This document shows, one piece after another, positions 60,412-64,000 of a stretch of 64,000 nt of DNA. The position numbers and the translations under genes are program-made. The stretch covers positions 754,727 to 818,726 of the forward strand of contig CM060478.1 in assembly GCA_030544235.1 (NCBI GenBank), in the 5' to 3' direction. The stretch comes from Lepturacanthus savala. Lineage: Eukaryota > Chordata > Actinopteri > Scombriformes > Trichiuridae. Each line of letters opens with the position of its first letter. The first letter of the stretch is position 1. Below the pieces are notes generated by a model that was given only the letters and a program-made list of their open reading frames with translations, did no database searches and was not told where the DNA came from.

Positions 60412-63400
60412 CATGCTATAGTATGACCTATTTTTGACGACATGCTATAGTATGACCTTTTTTAGACGACATGCTATAGTATGACCTTTTTTAGACGACA
60501 TGCTATAGTATGACGTTTTTTGGACAACATACTATAGTATGACCTTTTTTAGACGACATGCTATAGTATGACGTTTTTTGGACAACATACTATAGTATGA
60601 CCTTTTTTAGACGACATGCTATAGTATGACGTTTTTTAGACGACATACTATAGTATGACGTTTTTTGGACAACATACTATAGTATGACCTTTTTTAGACG
60701 ACATGCTATAGTATGACGTTTTTTAGACGACATGCTATAGTATGACCTTTTTAAGACGACATGCTATAGTATGACCTTTTTATGACGACATACTATAGTA
60801 TGACCTTTTTTAGACGACATACTATAGTATGACGTTTTTTGGACAACATACTATAGTATGACCTTTTTTAGACGACATGCTATAGTATGACGTTTTTTAG
60901 ACGACATACTATAGTATGACCTTTTTATGACGACATACTATAGTATGACCTTTTTATGACGACATACTATAGTATGACCTATTTTGGACGACATGCTATA
61001 GTATGACCTTTTTATGACGACATGCTATAGTATGACCTTTTTTAGACGACATACTATAGTATGACCTATTTTTGACCACATACTATAGTATGACCTTTTT
61101 ATGACGACATACTATAGTATGACCTTTTTATGACGACATACTATAGTATGACCTTTTTTTGACGACATGCTATAGTATGACCTTTTTTAGACGACATACT
61201 ATAGTATGACCTATTTTTGACCACATACTATAGTATGACCTTTTTATGACGACATACTATAGTATGACCTATTTTGGACGACATGCTACAGTATGACCTT
61301 TTTTGGACGACATGCTATAGTATGACCTTTTTATGACGACATACTATAGTATGACCTTTTTTAGACGACATACTATAGTATGACCTTTTTTGGACGACAT
61401 GCTATAGTATGACCTTTTTATGACGACATGCTATAGTATGACCTTTTTTTGACGACATGCTATAGTATGACCTATTTTGGACGACATGCTATAGTATGAC
61501 CTTTTTTAGACAACATGCTATAGTATGACGTTTTTTGGACAACATGCTATAGTATGACGTTTTTTGGACAACATACTATAGTATGACCTTTTTTAGACGA
61601 CATACTATAGTATGACCTTTTTTAGACGACATACTATAGTATGACCTTTTTATGACGACATACTATAGTATGACCTTTTTTAGACGACATACTATAGTAT
61701 GACCTATTTTGGACGACATGCTATAGTATGACCTTTTTTGGACGACATGCTATAGTATGACCTTTTTTGGACGACATGCTATAGTATGACCTTTATTTAA
61801 CGACATGCTATAGTATGACCTTTTTTGGACGACATGCTATAGTATGACCTTTTTTGGACGACATGCTATAGTATGACCTTTATTTAACGACATGCTATAG
61901 TATGACCTTTTTTGGACGACATGCTATAGTATGACCTTTTTATGACGACATACTATAGTATGACCTTTTTTTGACGACATGCTATAGTATGACCTTTTTT
62001 GGACGACATGCTATAGTATGACCTTTTTATGACGACATGCTATAGTATGACCTTTTTTTGACGACATGCTATAGTATGACCTATTTTGGACGACATGCTA
62101 TAGTATGACCTTTTTTAGACAACATGCTATAGTATGACGTTTTTTGGACAACATGCTATAGTATGACGTTTTTTGGACAACATACTATAGTATGACCTTT
62201 TTTAGACGACATACTATAGTATGACCTTTTTTAGACGACATACTATAGTATGACCTTTTTATGACGACATACTATAGTATGACCTTTTTTAGACGACATA
62301 CTATAGTATGACCTATTTTGGACGACATGCTATAGTATGACCTTTTTTGGACGACATGCTATAGTATGACCTTTTTTGGACGACATGCTATAGTATGACC
62401 TTTATTTAACGACATGCTATAGTATGACCTTTTTTGGACGACATGCTATAGTATGACCTTTTTTGGACGACATGCTATAGTATGACCTTTATTTAACGAC
62501 ATGCTATAGTATGACCTTTTTTGGACGACATGCTATAGTATGACCTTTTTATGACGACATACTATAGTATGACCTTTTTTTGACGACATGCTATAGTATG
62601 ACCTTTTTTGGACGACATGCTATAGTATGACCTTTTTATGACGACATGCTATAGTATGACCTTTTTTTGACGACATGCTATAGTATGACCTATTTTGGAC
62701 GACATGCTATAGTATGACCTTTTTTTAGACAACATGCTATAGTATGACGTTTTTTGGACAACATGCTATAGTATGACCTTTTTTTGACGACATGCTATAG
62801 TATGACCTTTTTTAGACGACATACTATAGTATGACCTATTTTTGACCACATACTATAGTATGACCTTTTTATGACGACATACTATAGTATGACCTATTTT
62901 GGACGACATGCTACAGTATGACCTTTTTTGGACGACATGCTATAGTATGACCTTTTTATGACGACATACTATAGTATGACCTTTTTTGGACGACATGCTA
63001 TAGTATGACCTTTTTATGACGACATGCTATAGTATGACCTTTTTTTGACGACATGCTATAGTATGACCTATTTTGGACGACATGCTATAGTATGACCTTT
63101 TTTAGACAACATGCTATAGTATGACGTTTTTTGGACAACATGCTATAGTATGACGTTTTTTGGACAACATACTATAGTATGACCTTTTTTAGACGACATA
63201 CTATAGTATGACCTTTTTTAGACGACATACTATAGTATGACCTTTTTATGACGACATACTATAGTATGACCTTTTTTAGACGACATACTATAGTATGACC
63301 TATTTTGGACGACATGCTATAGTATGACCTTTTTTGGACGACATGCTATAGTATGACCTTTTTTGGACGACATGCTATAGTATGACCTTTATTTAACGAC

Positions 63401-64000
63401 ATGCTATAGTATGACCTTTTTTGGACGACATGCTATAGTATGACCTTTTTTGGACGACATGCTATAGTATGACCTTTATTTAACGACATGCTATAGTATG
63501 ACCTTTTTTGGACGACATGCTATAGTATGACCTTTTTATGACGACATACTATAGTATGACCTTTTTTTGACGACATGCTATAGTATGACCTTTTTTGGAC
63601 GACATGCTATAGTATGACCTTTTTATGACGACATGCTATAGTATGACCTTTTTTTGACGACATGCTATAGTATGACCTATTTTGGACGACATGCTATAGT
63701 ATGACCTTTTTTAGACAACATGCTATAGTATGACGTTTTTTGGACAACATGCTATAGTATGACGTTTTTTGGACAACATACTATAGTATGACCTATTTTA
63801 GACGACATACTATAGTATGACCTTTTTTAGACGACATACTATAGTATGACCTTTTTATGACGACATACTATAGTATGACCTTTTTTAGACGACATACTAT
63901 AGTATGACCTATTTTGGACGACATGCTATAGTATGACCTTTTTTGGACGACATGCTATAGTATGACCTTTTTTGGACGACATGCTATAGTATGACCTTTA

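Larger units (their letters stand above)
50872..64000. repeat. 29-bp satellite array, more than 13 kb
   Basis: About 450 head-to-tail units of CGACATGCTATAGTATGACC plus TTTTTATGA (or TTTTTTGGA, TTTTTTAGA, TATTTTTGA). It continues to the window's right edge. The ACATACTATAGTATG form contains a perfect 14-base palindrome, CATACTATAGTATG. Larger units are visible, for example near-exact copies about 667 bp apart (ATAATATG variant at 51974 and 52641) and about 600 bp apart in the last 2.5 kb. No coding sequence. Confidence 0.98.

Overview
This is vertebrate nuclear DNA, most likely from a ray-finned (teleost) fish. The evidence is a large AT-rich gene with about 30 GT-AG introns, very abundant CA/TG microsatellites, small hAT-type inverted-repeat elements, and proteins close to the vertebrate orthologues. 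I cannot name the species.

Two protein-coding genes lie head to head. On the minus strand, 3089 down to 2738 is the first coding exon of DUSP19 (a dual-specificity phosphatase linked to JNK signalling). Only this exon and part of its first intron (1-2737) are in the window. On the plus strand, 5248-47869 is the whole coding region of NCKAP1 (Nap1/HEM2, a core WAVE regulatory complex subunit). I could join 31 coding exons in frame with GT-AG introns to give 1129 codons plus stop. An 18-nt in-phase microexon sits in intron 1 at 11754-11771. About 2.2 kb separates the two start codons and must hold both promoters. DUSP19-NCKAP1 adjacency is also, as I recall, the human arrangement.

Region by region: 1-1949 minisatellites in DUSP19 intron 1; 2495-3089 DUSP19 exon 1 with an array built on its donor site; 3090-5247 intergenic and promoter; 5248-5358 NCKAP1 exon 1; 5359-17597 the 12-kb first intron with the microexon and mobile elements; 17598-47869 the remaining 30 exons; 47870 to about 49660 the likely 3' UTR; 50872-64000 one continuous satellite array of about 29-bp units, with five copies of a captured SINE-like fragment.

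The most striking signal is that many tandem arrays are built on exon-intron junctions. The repeat unit contains the last bases of the exon plus the 5' splice site, so each array is a ladder of decoy donors. I see this at NCKAP1 exons 7, 11, 16, 18, 19, 21, 22 and 29 and at DUSP19 exon 1. Exons 22, 24 and 29 show acceptor-side versions. The exon-11-derived array has also spread into intron 8. Downstream decoys would usually read into a stop, but the exon 29 array keeps the frame open through about 41 thirty-base units, and exon 21 does so for one 87-base unit. I found no CRISPR array, rRNA or convincing tRNA gene.
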